Below, in pieces: positions 22,801 to 34,800 of a DNA stretch of 64,000 bases (its first letter is position 1; each line of letters opens with the position of its first letter). The stretch is from the NCBI RefSeq assembly GCF_040958095.1, contig NC_091160.1, forward strand, positions 38,195,996 through 38,259,995, given 5' to 3'. A program made the position numbers and the translations under genes. Below the pieces are notes generated by a model. The model did not search any database and was not told the DNA's origin. It saw only the letters and a list, made by a program, of their open reading frames with translations. The DNA comes from Procambarus clarkii (taxonomy: Eukaryota; Arthropoda; Malacostraca; Decapoda; Cambaridae).

Positions 22801-25800
22801 TTCTCAAAACTCAAATGTTAAATAAAGCAGCTTGTTCTCATTATACCTACCTACTCTCATGTTTTGTGCACTCATTATAAACCCCTGTAATCACTGCATC
22901 CAGAATACTCATTAAGCTACTGTTTGTAACCTATGATTGCTTGCCCAGAGATATCTCTTTTTGTTTGGCTGTGATAAAAATATATCAACCGGTAGTTGTT
23001 AGGGCAGTTAACTGTAATTTACTCTTTTTAACATTTATTACACAAAAAATATAAACTGTAATTTTTCTTTCCATAGAGAGGACGCTGAGATGTGTATGCG
23101 TTATATCAATGGAACTCGGTTGGATGATCGTATAGTGCGAACTGACTGGGATGCTGGCTTTATTGAAGGACGACAGTATGGCCGAGGCAAGAGCGGTGGT
23201 CAGGTACGTATTTGTTTTATATAGTGGTAATAGATGCTGTGTATGAAATGTAATTCTTGCTCATCATATATTGAAAAGCATATACAGTGGAACTTCGGGT
23301 TACGAGCGTCACTGTTTACGAGTTTTTCGGGTTACGAGCCCGATTTGTTTGGAAAATTTGCAAAGGGTTACAAGTTTGTTGATACGCGTACCGGCCGACC
23401 TAGCGTGTGGTGGCGCGGCGATTGCGCCTCAGCTTACTAGTGCCTCATGCCCAGTGATTATCCCACCTGAATTCTTCACTAGGCTTTACAGTTTTTTGTC
23501 TGATTTTTGGCCACTTGAGCATAAAAGTTGTTATTATATATCTCGCCATGGGTCCCAAGAAAGCCAGTGGTAAGGTTCAACCTAAGAAAATAGTTGAGTA
23601 GAGGCAGTAGAGGATGTCCCTTCCTCATTAATAAAATGTGTGAAGTATGGGAAGAACTGCAAAGTTTTATTGAAAAAATTCGCCCAGATAAAGCTGTAGC
23701 AGGCCATTGCATTGATCTTTTAAATGACAATGTGATGTCTTACTACAGACAAGTGTTGCAAAGAAGGGAAAAACAATCTTCAATGGATCGTTTCGTTGTG
23801 AAAAAATCAAGTAGTGAGCCACAACCAGGACCTAGTGGTATGCAGGCAAAATGTGCCAGAGAGTGCACTCCAGAAAAATCTTTACTGTCTGATGTTATAA
23901 TGGAAGGGGACTTCCCTTCCAAACAGTAACACCTCTTCTCCTCTCCCCCTCCTCACCATCTTCCATACGCCAACAGGAGTCATCAGCAAGGGTAAGTAAT
24001 AACTTGAACATACTTTTGTAGTGTAGATTTGAATGAATTAGGCATAAAATTTAGTTTGAAGTGAAGTTTTTGGGTAGTCAGGAATGGATTAATTCATTTC
24101 CCCTTTTTTCCTTTGGGGAAATTAGCTTCGGTTTACGAATTTTCGGGTTACGAGCTGTCTCCAGGAACGGATTAAACTTTTAAACCGAGGTACCCCTGTA
24201 TTTAAATGATTTTGTTTTGTGTACTGAGGAAGCTTATATGCATTAAATTTTGTTAATGGATGAATTTCTTTCATATAATATAGTAATTGACAGTGATATA
24301 AAGTAGTACAGTGGAACCTCAGTTTTCAACTGCCTCTGTTTTCAAATTTTTGGTTCTCGAGCTCAGTTTCTTAGAAAAATTTGACTCGGTACTTGATGTT
24401 TGCCTCGGTGCTCGAGTTTGTTGATACTTGTATGGGCTTCAGTTTACCAGCGTCAGTAGCCTAGTGACGACCCCGCTTGAATTTTTTGTGAACAATTTCA
24501 TAGTTTTTGTGTTTTTTTTAGTTTCTGAACGTAAATGTTCTTATTATATATCACGTCATGGATTCCAAGAAAGTCAGTGGTAAAGTTCAACCTAAGAATA
24601 TAGTTGAAGATGACAATAGAGGAAAAACAAAAGATCATTCATAGTGAGACAATGTGATGTCTCCCTACAGACAAGTCTTAAAACATAGGGGAAAAACAAG
24701 TGTCTATAGACAGATTCTTAGTAAGACAAGTAAGCAGTGAGCCACAACCAGGTCCTAGTTGTATGCCTACAAAATGTAAGAGAGAGAGTACCCCAGAAAT
24801 GTCATCACTGCTGTTATAATGGAAGGGGACTCCCCTTCCAAACACTAACACCTCTCCTCCTCCCCCTCCCCTTCCTCACTGTCTTTCATATGCCAACAAG
24901 AGTCCTCAATAAAGGTAAGATATACTTGTACATACTGTAATACAAAATATTAGTAGTAAAATGTATTTTTAAGTTAATATTTTTGGGGGTGTGGAATGGA
25001 TTAATTCAATTTACATTATGTCTTATGGAAAAATTCCTTCAGTTTTCAAATTTCTGGTTTTCAAACTGTCTCTTTTAAAGGATTAAATTAAAAAACGAAG
25101 GTACCACTGTATAAATAATTAACACTTGCACAATAATAAAGGTTTCTAGAAACTGTTTAAAATCTTAGAATGACTGACTTTGAAAATGCTATTAGAAATT
25201 TCTGAATAACCAGAACTTTGTTATCAACAAGCTAGATTTGTAATTAGTATGTAATTAGTCTGCAGGATTTTTCCTCAATATAATCACCCTTATTTTGTAT
25301 GCTTTGGGCATATACTCCCCACAATTTCCATTTGTATGTCTAGCTTTGCCACATTTGGGCCTGTGCATTAATATGTATACAGTATCTCATCCTGTTTAAT
25401 ATGTATACAGTATCTATCAACCTTTTGTTGGGTAACCACAGCAGATATTCCCTAAGAAATGTATGTATACCACTATACATATATATTTAATTTTTAATTT
25501 ATTTTTATAACTGCTCCATGGAAATTGATTTATTGGTTGAAAATAAATGAGTGCTATGTCATGAATTGAAAGAATTCAGAAAGTAAGATTATGGGCCTTA
25601 TGCAATCACGATTTAATTGTTAAAATAATTGTCATTATTACTTTGCTCATTATCAAATTTTGTTTTATCATGTGTGGCAAAAAGACCACACATGAGTAAA
25701 AATGGTGCGAATGCTGTTTATTTTACAGGTCCGCGATGAGTATCGAACAGATTACGACAGTGGGCGAGGCGGTTATGGAAAAATTGTCCAGCAAAAGATC

Positions 25801-25818
25801 CTCCCAAAAATACCATAA
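13757..25818 (+). CDS. NCBP2: Nuclear cap-binding protein subunit 2 (CBP20), complete
   Basis: Small subunit of the nuclear cap-binding complex. With CBP80 it binds the 7-methylguanosine cap of RNA polymerase II transcripts and acts in splicing, 3' processing, export and nonsense surveillance. Exons 13757-13804, 20476-20669, 23077-23203 and 25729-25818 join in phase to 152 aa, close to the usual size. Visible motifs: SSYRDQHF with the cap-stacking Tyr10, RNP2 LYVGNLSF (32-39, Tyr33), RNP1 GFCFVEYF (72-79), [15 protein letters not shown] (95-109), and a C-terminal [17 protein letters not shown] tail. All expected cap-contacting residues appear present. Intron 1 appears to have a GC donor; intron 3 carries two Tigger copies. 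The gene converges with the channel gene downstream. Confidence 0.97.
14104..14474. mobile_element. MITE-like element with long terminal inverted repeats
   Basis: The left end GTCCGTCTAATTACCGCAAG through ATAAATATGATAT (to about 14200) is repeated in reverse complement at about 14397-14472. GGATGAAGC flanks both sides, suggesting a 9-base target duplication (hAT- or Mutator-like). The interior has TTAGG-like steps (14344-14400). It carries no transposase and sits in NCBP2 intron 1. Confidence 0.7.
16420..16512 (+). mobile_element. LINE D-type 3' tail remnant
   Basis: It contains GTACTTGTGGTC and GGAACCCATTATTGATGTTG, resembling 50686-50730 at the end of the LINE D copy. Short and diverged. 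Confidence 0.5.
16890..16962 (-). mobile_element. Short SINE-like remnant
   Basis: The minus strand has GGTTCGAACCCTCGTCATGG followed by CCTTTGTGGATTTGTTC. A B-box-like motif inside suggests a tRNA-derived repeat. Low information. Confidence 0.4.
19773..20022 (+). mobile_element. tRNA-derived SINE with LINE C-like tail
   Basis: The head GGAGCCGGTCGGCCAAGCGG, an anticodon-arm-like GGACTTGTAATCC and the B box GGTTCGATCCCGG make a near-complete tRNA-like module. The shared body follows. The tail GAGGACCGGGCTGCGGGGAC then GAAATTATCTCAAGATAACC resembles the end of the LINE at 30640-31320 (minus). Confidence 0.88.
20476..20669 (+). CDS. NCBP2: NCBP2 exon 2 (RNP2 and RNP1)
   Basis: The acceptor is CCCTTACAG and the donor CCAG then GTGTGT. 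Phase 0 to 2. It begins [12 protein letters not shown] and covers most of the RRM. Confidence 0.97.
20670..22289 (+). other. NCBP2 intron 2, left part
   Basis: AT-rich, with an A-rich run near 21136-21164 and a T-run at 21319-21340. The segment 21440-21700 has a weakly coding look but no recognisable domain. Possibly an extension of the LINE fragment that follows. Confidence 0.45.
22290..22930 (+). mobile_element. RNase H-bearing LINE fragment
   Basis: It encodes [19 protein letters not shown], then [19 protein letters not shown] after a frame break, the cellular-type RNase H motifs of I-superfamily LINEs. Further on, [18 protein letters not shown] (about 22755-22810) matches the RLRLGYRYLWQ domain seen at 47812-47990. 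Confidence 0.7.
23077..23203 (+). CDS. NCBP2: NCBP2 exon 3
   Basis: The acceptor is TTTCCATAG and the donor CAG then GTACGT. It encodes [18 protein letters not shown] through RGKSGGQ. Confidence 0.97.
23285..24198 (+). mobile_element. Tigger-type (TcMar) DNA transposon, copy 1
   Basis: It begins CAGTGGAACTTCGGGTTACG and ends AAACCGAGGTACCCCTG, flanked by TA on both sides (23283-23284, 24199-24200). Inside are the N-terminal [14 protein letters not shown] (23548-23589) and a C-terminal transposase segment with [18 protein letters not shown] (about 23764-23817). The DNA-binding and DDD catalytic regions are missing, so it is an internally deleted, inactive copy. It lies in NCBP2 intron 3. Confidence 0.9.
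24309..25109 (+). mobile_element. Tigger-type (TcMar) DNA transposon, copy 2
   Basis: It begins CAGTGGAACCTCAGTTTTCA and ends AACGAAGGTACCACTG, with TA at 24307-24308 and 25110-25111. It has the same deleted layout as the copy 110 bases upstream ([14 protein letters not shown] start, then the C-terminal region), but is clearly diverged in sequence. Confidence 0.88.
25729..25818 (+). CDS. NCBP2: NCBP2 exon 4 and stop
   Basis: The acceptor is TTTTACAG. It encodes [18 protein letters not shown] and a short [11 protein letters not shown] end, with TAA at 25816-25818. Confidence 0.97.
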   Translation, partial: VRDEYRTDYDSGRGGYGKIVQQKILPKIP

Positions 25819-26053
25819 ACTGATACTTTTTATGTTGAATGGAGAAGTGAGGAATATGTATAATGCAGTATATACAGTATACCCCGGAAACTGAGTGACT
25901 CAAGTCAAAATGCATAAAGGAAGTATGTATAGTACGCTACTTCTAGAATTGGTTAGGCCCCCATTAACATAAAGATGAACTATGTTGGTAACAATTTGCA
26001 ATGAACTTGATGTTTCTCCTATGTGAGGCGGTTATGGAAAAATTGTTTTCTCT

Positions 26054-26157
26054 GTGATCTCTGTGTTTCTTGTAGTAAATGGATTTTTAAATCTCTGTGT
26101 TTCTTGTAGTAAATGGATTTTTAAATCTCTGTGTTTTCTTGTAGTAAATGGATTTCT
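26054..26157. repeat. 34-bp tandem repeat, 3 units
   Basis: Three near-identical copies of ATCTCTGTGTTTCTTGTAGT followed by AAATGGATTTTTAA, in the NCBP2 3' region. Confidence 0.92.
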
Positions 26158-26569
26158 TATTGAAAATAATATACACATTACATTATTTTTAGTTACCTGG
26201 ACAGTTATGCTGGGTAATAATTTGATGATATACAAAATTTATTTGCATTTTTATATATACACAACTTTGGAAATTGCTCTTTTTAAGTTGGAACATCAGA
26301 GATGATGCATGTGACTGGTGATTTCAAGCTAGAAGTGACCTATGTATATTTGGTATAGCCTAATCTTTTTATTTAGATCACTACTGGTATTTTGAGTAAA
26401 TGGTAATGTTGACAAGAATGTACTGTAAACTTTTATGAAGTTTAAAGTTTTGTATTCTAAACAGAACAAATTGTGTTGTCAGGTATTATTTCATTTTATG
26501 AACTAGATTATTCTAGATTATATTATATTTATTATAAAGGAATGTGAAGGTTTGAATCAATCCTTCTAA

Positions 26570-27130
26570 TGTTTTCCAAGTGTAAATTGTTATGTATCTC
26601 TCACACCTGCGCTCTTGGGAATACAGATTTAAAATTTTTAGGTGGTCCCCATAATTTTGATGTTTGAGTGGATTCTAGTGGTAAAAGATCTTTGCATGCT
26701 CTCCAGGTCAGCAGTTTATCTAGCTTTAAATGGGGCTGTTGGTGTGCAACAATCTTCTACTCTAGAGAACACTAATGTCTTAAAAAGTATCATTACTGGC
26801 ATGGCATCTCTTGCTTAGAAGGTTCTTTTTATCCAACCTGTCATTTTTCTTGCAGTTTTGACAGCAACTTTATTGTGTTCTTTAAAGGTAAGGTTTTCTA
26901 ACGTAACTACTCCTAAAACTTTTGCATTGATTTTCTTTCAATAATCTGGTTTGACTGTGTTTTATGTGGTTTCTGCTTTGATATTTTTGCTTTTGCACAG
27001 CACAGTAATTGGAACGTATCCCCATTAAACATCATATTATTTTCTGTGCCCCATTGAAAGACTTGATGAAGTACAGTATGCCTTTTATAACCTCACAGCC
27101 TAGTAGAATATCTCAGAAAAGTAGCTAGCA
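26570..27130 (-). mobile_element. LINE family C fragment
   Basis: It matches 31080-31320 (shared GAACATGCAAAGATC-like and CAACCTG-flanked stretches). On the minus strand it encodes degraded LSRVEYCC-type and KAGEIADL-type segments upstream of the C-terminal domain. Heavily broken. Confidence 0.6.
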
Positions 27131-27990
27131 CAGATTAATTCAAAATTTTACAGACGGTATATGTGAGAAGCAGGATGGTTATGAAGAGCTATATAAGTAT
27201 ATTAAAGAGGTAAGGTAATTGTGAGTAGAAAGCAATAAGCCAGTGTGATTATAGCAATTTGAAGGAATATAAGGATTGTTAAAGCCCAATGCCCAACCAC
27301 CTGGACCACAAGGAGTAGAGCTCCGCCCATGAAAGAAGCAGGACTGTCGCTGGGTTCATCAGTCTAAGTGGCAGATTGAGCATATATCAAGCAGTAGGTA
27401 TGAGAGAGGCAGAATTATTCTGCATTTCATAAGAACTGTAAATATTGGACAAACCAGTAAGAAGTTTATTTATTACATGGTTTATTACATTTTTTTAATA
27501 CATGTTTTAAACTCATAACAAATTTGATTTTTGTGTATTTCATCGGAAAACTTGATTGGTACATGTGAATTTGTTCGATACAACCATTGTCAATTAACAT
27601 GCAGACCGAATTAAAAAATGGATTAGGATGATAACACATTTTAATTTAAGAATTATGTAGTTTCTGAGGACAAATAACTTTTTAATACTTATTTTTTAAA
27701 ATATTGAAAACATTTTAAAATGTCATTATTATTATTATTATAATCTTTGAAAGAAGACCGAATATTTCCCTCTCATGAATTTTTGTATATGAAATCAAAA
27801 CATTTCTCAATCTTAGTCTGATAAAAATCAGAAGCAACTAAATTCTAAGAACTGATACCAATGCCATAGACATTTACTTAAAGCAAACATTAATGGCTAA
27901 TTCTTCTTTAGACTGCCGTTAACATTTCATGTTAGAACCCTGATCACAAACCTTGTCTAGTTCTCATTTCATACATAAAAGATAAAAGTA

Positions 27991-28189
27991 CCATGCAAAC
28001 CATAAAATAGTCCCTCCATTCTTGCTTTAACCATACAAACCATAAAATAGTCCCTACATTCTTGCTTTAACCATACAAACCATAAAATAGTCCTACATTC
28101 TTGCTTTAACCATACAAACCATAAAATAGTCCCTACATTCTTGCTTTAACCATATAAACCATAAAATAGTCCCTACATTTTTGCTTAAA
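27991..28189. repeat. 40-bp tandem repeat, 5 units
   Basis: Five copies of CCATACAAACCATAAAATAG then TCCCTACATTCTTGCTTTAA; the third lacks one base. Probably in the channel gene's 3' UTR. Confidence 0.93.
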
Positions 28190-28339
28190 AAAAAAGTTGA
28201 TTATTTCATACACAAATATACACAGTCTTCACAATTATTATTGCATGTAGTGCCATGCGAGTTCACTATTCAAAACATGTCAACATTAAATACAACACGA
28301 ATGCCAAAATCTACAGTCGTCCATTACGGCAAAGAATTC

Positions 28340-28548
28340 AGCCAATAGAGTAAGCAGTTCTGTTGTAGTTGCCTCAGTGGAGCTCTGTTGTAGCCACCTC
28401 TGGAGCTCTGTTGTAGCTACCTCAGTGGAGCTTGTGTGTAGCCACCTCAGTAGAGCTCTTTTGTGGCCACCTCAATGAAGCTCTGTTGTAGCCATCACAA
28501 TAGATCTCTGTTGTAGCCACCTCAATAGATCTCTGTTGTAGAGCTCTC
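28340..28548. repeat. 25-bp degenerate tandem repeat, about 8 units
   Basis: Units around GCTCTGTTGTAGCCACCTCA with variable ends, immediately downstream (minus strand) of the channel stop codon. Confidence 0.85.
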
Positions 28549-28673
28549 AACAGAGCCCAGCTGAGCTCTCTAACCAAGTACTGTACCTAAATATCGGTGT
28601 AAACAGCACAGTCACATCCACAGCTCCTCTATCACATGTCATGAAATTCTGAGGGGGAGTGGCTTTATAGTTA

Positions 28674-28865
28674 TTAAACGGCAACACTTCTAAGAACTGC
28701 ATAGTCCACTATATAGGCAATAGTGAAGAGAACCAGGAGGAGGAAGTTGACCACTCGCTTGATCTGTGAGAGGCTGATTCCGGAGCTGTCCTGTGCAGTA
28801 GTTGGCTGGGTGCTGCTCCCGTCTCCTTCCTCGATCATCTCGGCCTCAAGATGGTTATACGTTTG
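28674..28865 (-). CDS. Channel exon 9, TM4 and stop
   Basis: The acceptor is TTCTTCAG. It encodes QTYNHLEAEMIEEGDG, an amphipathic ISLSQIKRVVN and TM4 (FLLLVLFTIAYIVDY), then LRSVAV and TAA at 28676-28674. Confidence 0.92.
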   Translation of the reverse strand, partial: QTYNHLEAEMIEEGDGSSTQPTTAQDSSGISLSQIKRVVNFLLLVLFTIAYIVDYAVLRSVAV

Positions 28866-31800
28866 CTGAAGAAAAATGTTGTTTTGATCAATAATTTCAG
28901 GTATAATACATTATGCAATCTATGTTGTTTAGTTTAAAAAGATACGGTGAGTCTATATGTAAGTTACGCTAATTATAATTTCATGCTGTTTTTTTAATAT
29001 ATTATCACCAAAGTTAATATGATAGTGAAAACAGGTAGGGAGCCATTGCCAATGGTGGAACCCAAAGAAATGCAACAACTTAGGCATGTTCTTGGGCTAA
29101 TGGGAGGAAAGAGTGAGTGAGAGAGAATGTATGAGTGAGAATGAATGAATGAGTGACAGTGAATGAATGAGTGACAGTGAATGATGATGAATGTGTGTGA
29201 ATGAATGAATGTGAATAATGAATGAGGGTGAATGAATGAATAAGTTGTGTAGCCTAAAATGCAACTTCTATTGAGACTGTTGAGTCTCAATAGAAGTTCT
29301 TCTATTGAGACTTCTATTGAAACTTCTGTTGAGACTGCAACACTTCTATTACCGTGTAATTTTCAATATTGAAAATTGTTAAGTACAGTATTACCAAAAT
29401 GACTTGCCTTTAATATGTAACAATTATATATTGTCTTTTATAAGAATTTCAGCGCAAGACGTGTTGTTACCATTATATTAAACATAAAGGTGCAGATGAA
29501 ATGACACACAACACCCATTCACTTGAGGTCTGATTAAAACCTTTCGTGTTCTCTGTAGTTCATTTGTGCTGTTGCTCACAGGACGAGTATGGAGTACACA
29601 ATAAATACCGCTCAAAGGATGAGTGTGGGATTCACAATAAACTACAATGTTTTTAGGGGAATTAAAAAGTAGACTAAAAACAATTTTCAGAGCGAGAAGC
29701 AGTGGAACGAGGGAACACATATGGAAACAGGAGAGAGAAATGAGTCGGATATCGGTAACTTTAACTGCTCCAATGTAAGGTTTGTAAATATTGGGAATGA
29801 ATTAGATAGGGAAGCTGTCAATACTAATTCAGTACAGCTTTAAATGCAAATATATTACAAAAAATCAATGAAATGAGTGATTGCATTGAACTATTCTGAT
29901 GGTCAAAGGGCAGAGCTGATGGATCAGATGGTGGACTCTTCAAGCACGTGTGACATCACACTTGGGCTTTATGTGTGTGTGATATGTCAAGAAGAAGAAG
30001 AAAAGATATTTAACATCCAGTACCTTCCTTCCTCGGGAAAGAGTGATCATGTTCTGTTGGAAATTAAATATGCTTTGTGATATAATGTAATGGAGAATGG
30101 GGACATTGAAACAGTTGATAAACTCAATTTCAAGAGAGGACACTATGGGGAACTTAGAATTTTTTTTAATGAGTTTAATTGGACACACTTGGTGCTAGGC
30201 AAGGAAGTAAATGAGATGTATACCAAATTTTTCAAAGTAAACGATGAATGCACACAAACATTCATACCAAAACAGATATGCAGGACCAGAAAACAAGATT
30301 GGTTCAACAGAAATTGAGGGGGGGGGCCAAAGACAAGAAAATAGGTTCAGTATCGGAAGAGGCATACCTCAAACATACCAGCATTACAAACAAGCAAGAA
30401 ACAATTACACAGCAGTGAGAAGAGAGCCCGAAAGGAACTTTGAGAACAGTATAGCGGACAAATATAAAACAGATCCAGACCTTTTCTATAAATTCATTAA
30501 AGGCAAGCTGCATGTAAAAGTTAAAATCCAGAGATTGAGAACAGGGAATAGGGAACCAATAGTCTGGGGTTGAGGAAGTCCTACGATTATTAGAAAAAAA
30601 TATTAGACCATTTTCTTTTGCAGTGGTAGATGATTGGTACCTTACCTTACCTTGTGGTTACCTTACGATGGTTTTGGGGCCCAACGTCCCCATGGCCCAT
30701 TCCTCACCCAAGAGTCCTCGTTGCTGGACTGGTCAACCAGGCTGTTGGATGTGGCTGCTTGCAGCCTGACGTATGAATCACAGCCTGGTTGATCATGTAT
30801 CCTTTGGAGGCGTTTATCAAAATCTCTCTTGAACACTGCGAGGGGTCAGCTAGTTATGCCTCTTATGTGTAGTGGAAGCCTGTTGAACAGTCTTGGGCCT
30901 CTGATGTTGATAGAATTCTCTCTCAAGAGTATCTATTGCACCTCTGCTTTTCAACAGGGGTATTCTGCACATCCTGCCATGCCTTCTGGTCTCGTGTGGT
31001 GTGATTTCTGTGTGCAGGTTTGGGACCAGCCCCTCTAATATTTTCCATGTGTAAATTATTGTTTTAGCCATCCTGCCTGCGTTAAAGAGAATAGAAATTT
31101 TGGCGTTTTAGTCGGTCCCAGTAGTTTAGATGTTTTACTGAGTGGATACTAGCAGTAAAGGATCTCTGCATGCTTTTCAGGTCAGCAATTTCTCCAGCTT
31201 TGAAATGGGCTGTCATTGTGCATCAGTATTCCACTCTAGAGAGCACTATGGTCTTGAAAAGTATCATCATTGGTATAACATCTCTAGTTTGGAAAGTTCT
31301 TTTTATCCAACCTGGATAGGAACATAAGAACAAACTAAGTGAGAAGACGGTGGAGGCCAAAACTGTCAATAGTTGCAAAGCGTTATACCACAAAGAGTAC
31401 TGGGAAAATGGGACACCACATGTGTAGGTCTCATCCTGTAACTACACTTAAGTAATTGCACTTGGGTAATTACACGTGCGCACATCCTCGAAGGCAAGTA
31501 TGTGACTGTACGTCAAGAGGCCGGGAGGTATAAATGTACCAGGTACAATAGCTATGAAGCAGGGCTCCTAAGCTCACTTCCCTGTAGGCACAACTAGGTA
31601 AACACTTAAATCCAAATAAACCTTAAGTGACTAAATTGAACAACCACGTTTGAGACTGAAGCAGTCAAGCCCCAAGAAAAACCCACCTGAGGCACGACAT
31701 CTCGGAGACCAGGAACGAAGGTGACGGCACTCGCCAGTTTTCTGCTTAGGGTGTTGGTTGGGGTGGAGGTGCAGCAGTTGCCCTGGGCCGTCAGGAAGAA

Positions 31801-34800
31801 TGTACAGAGCAGGGAGATGGTAGTGAGGATTATTGTCCCGGAGTAGTAACGAACTGCAACGATGCAAAACACCACTTGGTTGAGATACTAACTTGACTAC
31901 AGTGACTTCAAATATATTGTGCTATCTGATCTATCTAAATCTAATCTAGCTTATCTAATTGTCTTTTTTTTATTCAACCATATAATTTAGCTTCATCTAT
32001 TTATAAAATTTTACCTGACCTAATCGTATTTTCAGAGGTTTGAGTGGGTCTGACTTACACTCTAGCAACATCCCACCCCTAGATTAGCCTCATGTTTCAG
32101 TGGCAGGGATCTAAAACTATTATAGTCTAATGGCATCTTATTAAGGATCAAATATTTTTTGTTGGACAGTGCAGGGTGTATATTTACCTAAGGGCCACCA
32201 TCTCTATAGTGGCCTCGATGGGACAGGAGGCTGCCTCAGTTACCATAGTGTGTGTGTTACTTCCGATGATCATCTTGCTGATATACAAGGTATAAAGATT
32301 ATAGTGGATTACCTTGGAAATCTGAAAGAACTCACCCACTAGTGGTACAGGCCCACCGTTGGCCGGTAGGAAGGCGAAGAGGCTGAAGTAGCAAGTGATG
32401 AGCACACCCAGAGCGAAGAGGTGAATTATCAGACGACTGAAGAAGCTGTCAAGTGGCAGAGCGTACGACATCAGCACCACCATCACTAAGGCTAGAGCAG
32501 TCACAAGCATTAGCAATAATTTTAGTATTAACAAGCTTAGGTGAACAACAGTGTGCTGCTACCCTATTATCAGATATTATAGGTCCTTGTAGTAATCTCT
32601 CTCCGCTTTAGTAACCACAAACCTCTATGGTAATCTATTTCAGGCTAACAGAGTAATCTAATGCTATCGTAAATATTTTATTCTTTCCTCTTGTATAAGT
32701 AATACAGTACAAGAATTATGATGATGCAGGCTCCCAAAAAAGATGATAAGGCTTTCCTAAATATTATATTCCTTGAGTATGTGTTGACTGATTCATTAGC
32801 TCAGCAACCCACTGTTGATGTGTCTTCTGCACAGGGTACTTCTTAGTACTACATAAAGGTAGATTTGCATTTGCAAATCATGGCATTTGCTGGATAAAAT
32901 TAATATTTAAGTATTTAAACATGATTCACTACAATTTTTCTCTATTATTTTTAATTATTACGTTTTTTGTGTAGTATTTTTTGCTTATACAATAATTATC
33001 ACAAACATAGTTGAGCATAGGTTAATAAAGCACACTTCTTAGACAAATTATGTCCAGAATATAATAAAATCATTAAGCGAGAAATCTTAAAAATGCAAGA
33101 AATTAATAAAACATAAGATCCATAATATTGACGTTTTTATGCATCTGCCTCAATAGGTTAGGTGATTTCAAGGTTGTGTAGATGCAGGATTGGTGCTAGA
33201 GTCGTTGGTATCAGCTCACCTAACGTGGACTGTGTGATGAAGGTGGCGTGCATACTGGCCTGGCGCTTCACATTGAAGGTGAAGTCGACCTCGACATATG
33301 GGTCGTGTTCTTCCAGACTGATGAGGGAACGCGTCGCCGTCACATTAATCAGTTTCCATTGGTTGTTCTTCTCGAAGTTGGTCATTATCACCTGTAAACA
33401 CTACTTTGTCAGCACGTGGGGACAGATCCAGATATACAGACGTACGGACCCAGACATAAAAGCACAGACGGACGGATCCAGACACTAAGAGATAGACATA
33501 AACTGAAACATACAGCCACAAAAAGCCCCAGACATAAATAAGCATACATATACAGTATAGATGAGGCTACGCCAGAAATTGGGTGTTCTAGCTGCAGATT
33601 AACCCGCGCTCTGTCAAATGCAGACACATGGCCCATGTGTCAAAGGTCATTGTCAAAACTACACTTCACTATGTTTAGGAGGAGTGGTACTCAAAATTAT
33701 TAAACACGGGTACAGTCAACTAGGATAAAGCTACCACCACCACCTCGGTCAACACAAACTGGGATAAAATCACTCCCACCTACTCAACATGTAAACGGGG
33801 ATGAAAACCATCCCCACCTACTCTTAGAGAATTTCCGATACTTTCGATTTGATTTGATGTCCAAAGGGTTTGGAAAGCATGGGGGGAGGTGATATTCTGG
33901 AAGAGTATATAGATTCTGTGGGTATAGAGTGAAAAGTTTGAAAATTCGGTGGCCTGTCCACCATGGGTTGGCATGTGTGTATGCGTCGTTTGTTTGGGTG
34001 TGTGGTATGTTGGGTTGTCGGTACATTATTTCCGATATTGTCGCTGCGGTGCGTTGTATTGTTTACGTTCTCCAAGGACTGGGCAGAAAGTCGTCAGTCG
34101 GCCGTCATCCGCCACGGGGAAAAGACGCTTGTTCCTTTATTTCTTGTGTTATAACCCATACACCGACAGTTCCCACTGGCACCGTCAACGACAAGGCTAC
34201 GAAGAGGTAGGTTTACACGTATTTAACAACATCAACTCGATTCCTCCATTTAATAATTACTGTAATGTATAAATTTGACTTAAATGTAGACTAGTGCGTT
34301 TATATAACAGCTATATTTGCATGTATAATGATAATAATTTATTCACAAGAAGGTACAATGAGTTGGTGAGATTACATAAGATTGGTATTTTTACATTCTT
34401 GCAAAGCCACTAATACGCATACCGTTTCGGACAAGTCCTTAATCTAACATATCAGGTAAGATGCAAAGGTACATTGTAGCAAGGTTTTATATCAACAAAT
34501 AACTACAATATAAACTGACAAGAGGTGATTACACTGGTAAGGATATATGTCTTAAGTACTAATATTGGGGAAGTGGGAGTGCAAGATATAAGTGTGAGTT
34601 TGAAGCACAGGGTAGGAAACTACCTTGTTATTGGGAATAATAATTCCAACGTCAACAAAGTAAGTTCGGCTTAAAGAATATATCGAAATTTATTTACTAC
34701 TCAATTTGTTATGTTTTTATGTATCAAAAGCTTTGCTAAAGTTGAATGCGACACCAACAATCGTCTCGTAAAATGGATACTCGTAAATCCATTTGCAAAA

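Larger units (their letters stand above)
23204..25728 (+). other. NCBP2: NCBP2 intron 3
   Basis: Houses the two Tigger copies. The remaining 25112-25728 is AT-rich, with a short TATGTATACAGTATCT duplication near 25371-25421. Confidence 0.7.
25819..28673. other. Convergent 3' region of NCBP2 and the channel gene
   Basis: Contains the 3' UTRs of both genes. On the minus strand a candidate AATAAA lies near 27463-27480, about 1.2 kb past the channel stop. Tandem repeats and a LINE C fragment are listed separately. No clear NCBP2 poly(A) signal was seen. Confidence 0.55.

Noticed and set aside
27991-28189. CRISPR-like array
   Set aside because: Units are contiguous with no variable spacers, and this is an animal genome; a simple tandem repeat.
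33784-34272. Overlapping short frames on both strands near 34 kb
   Set aside because: Mutually overlapping, no domain, no splice context in phase with the channel gene.
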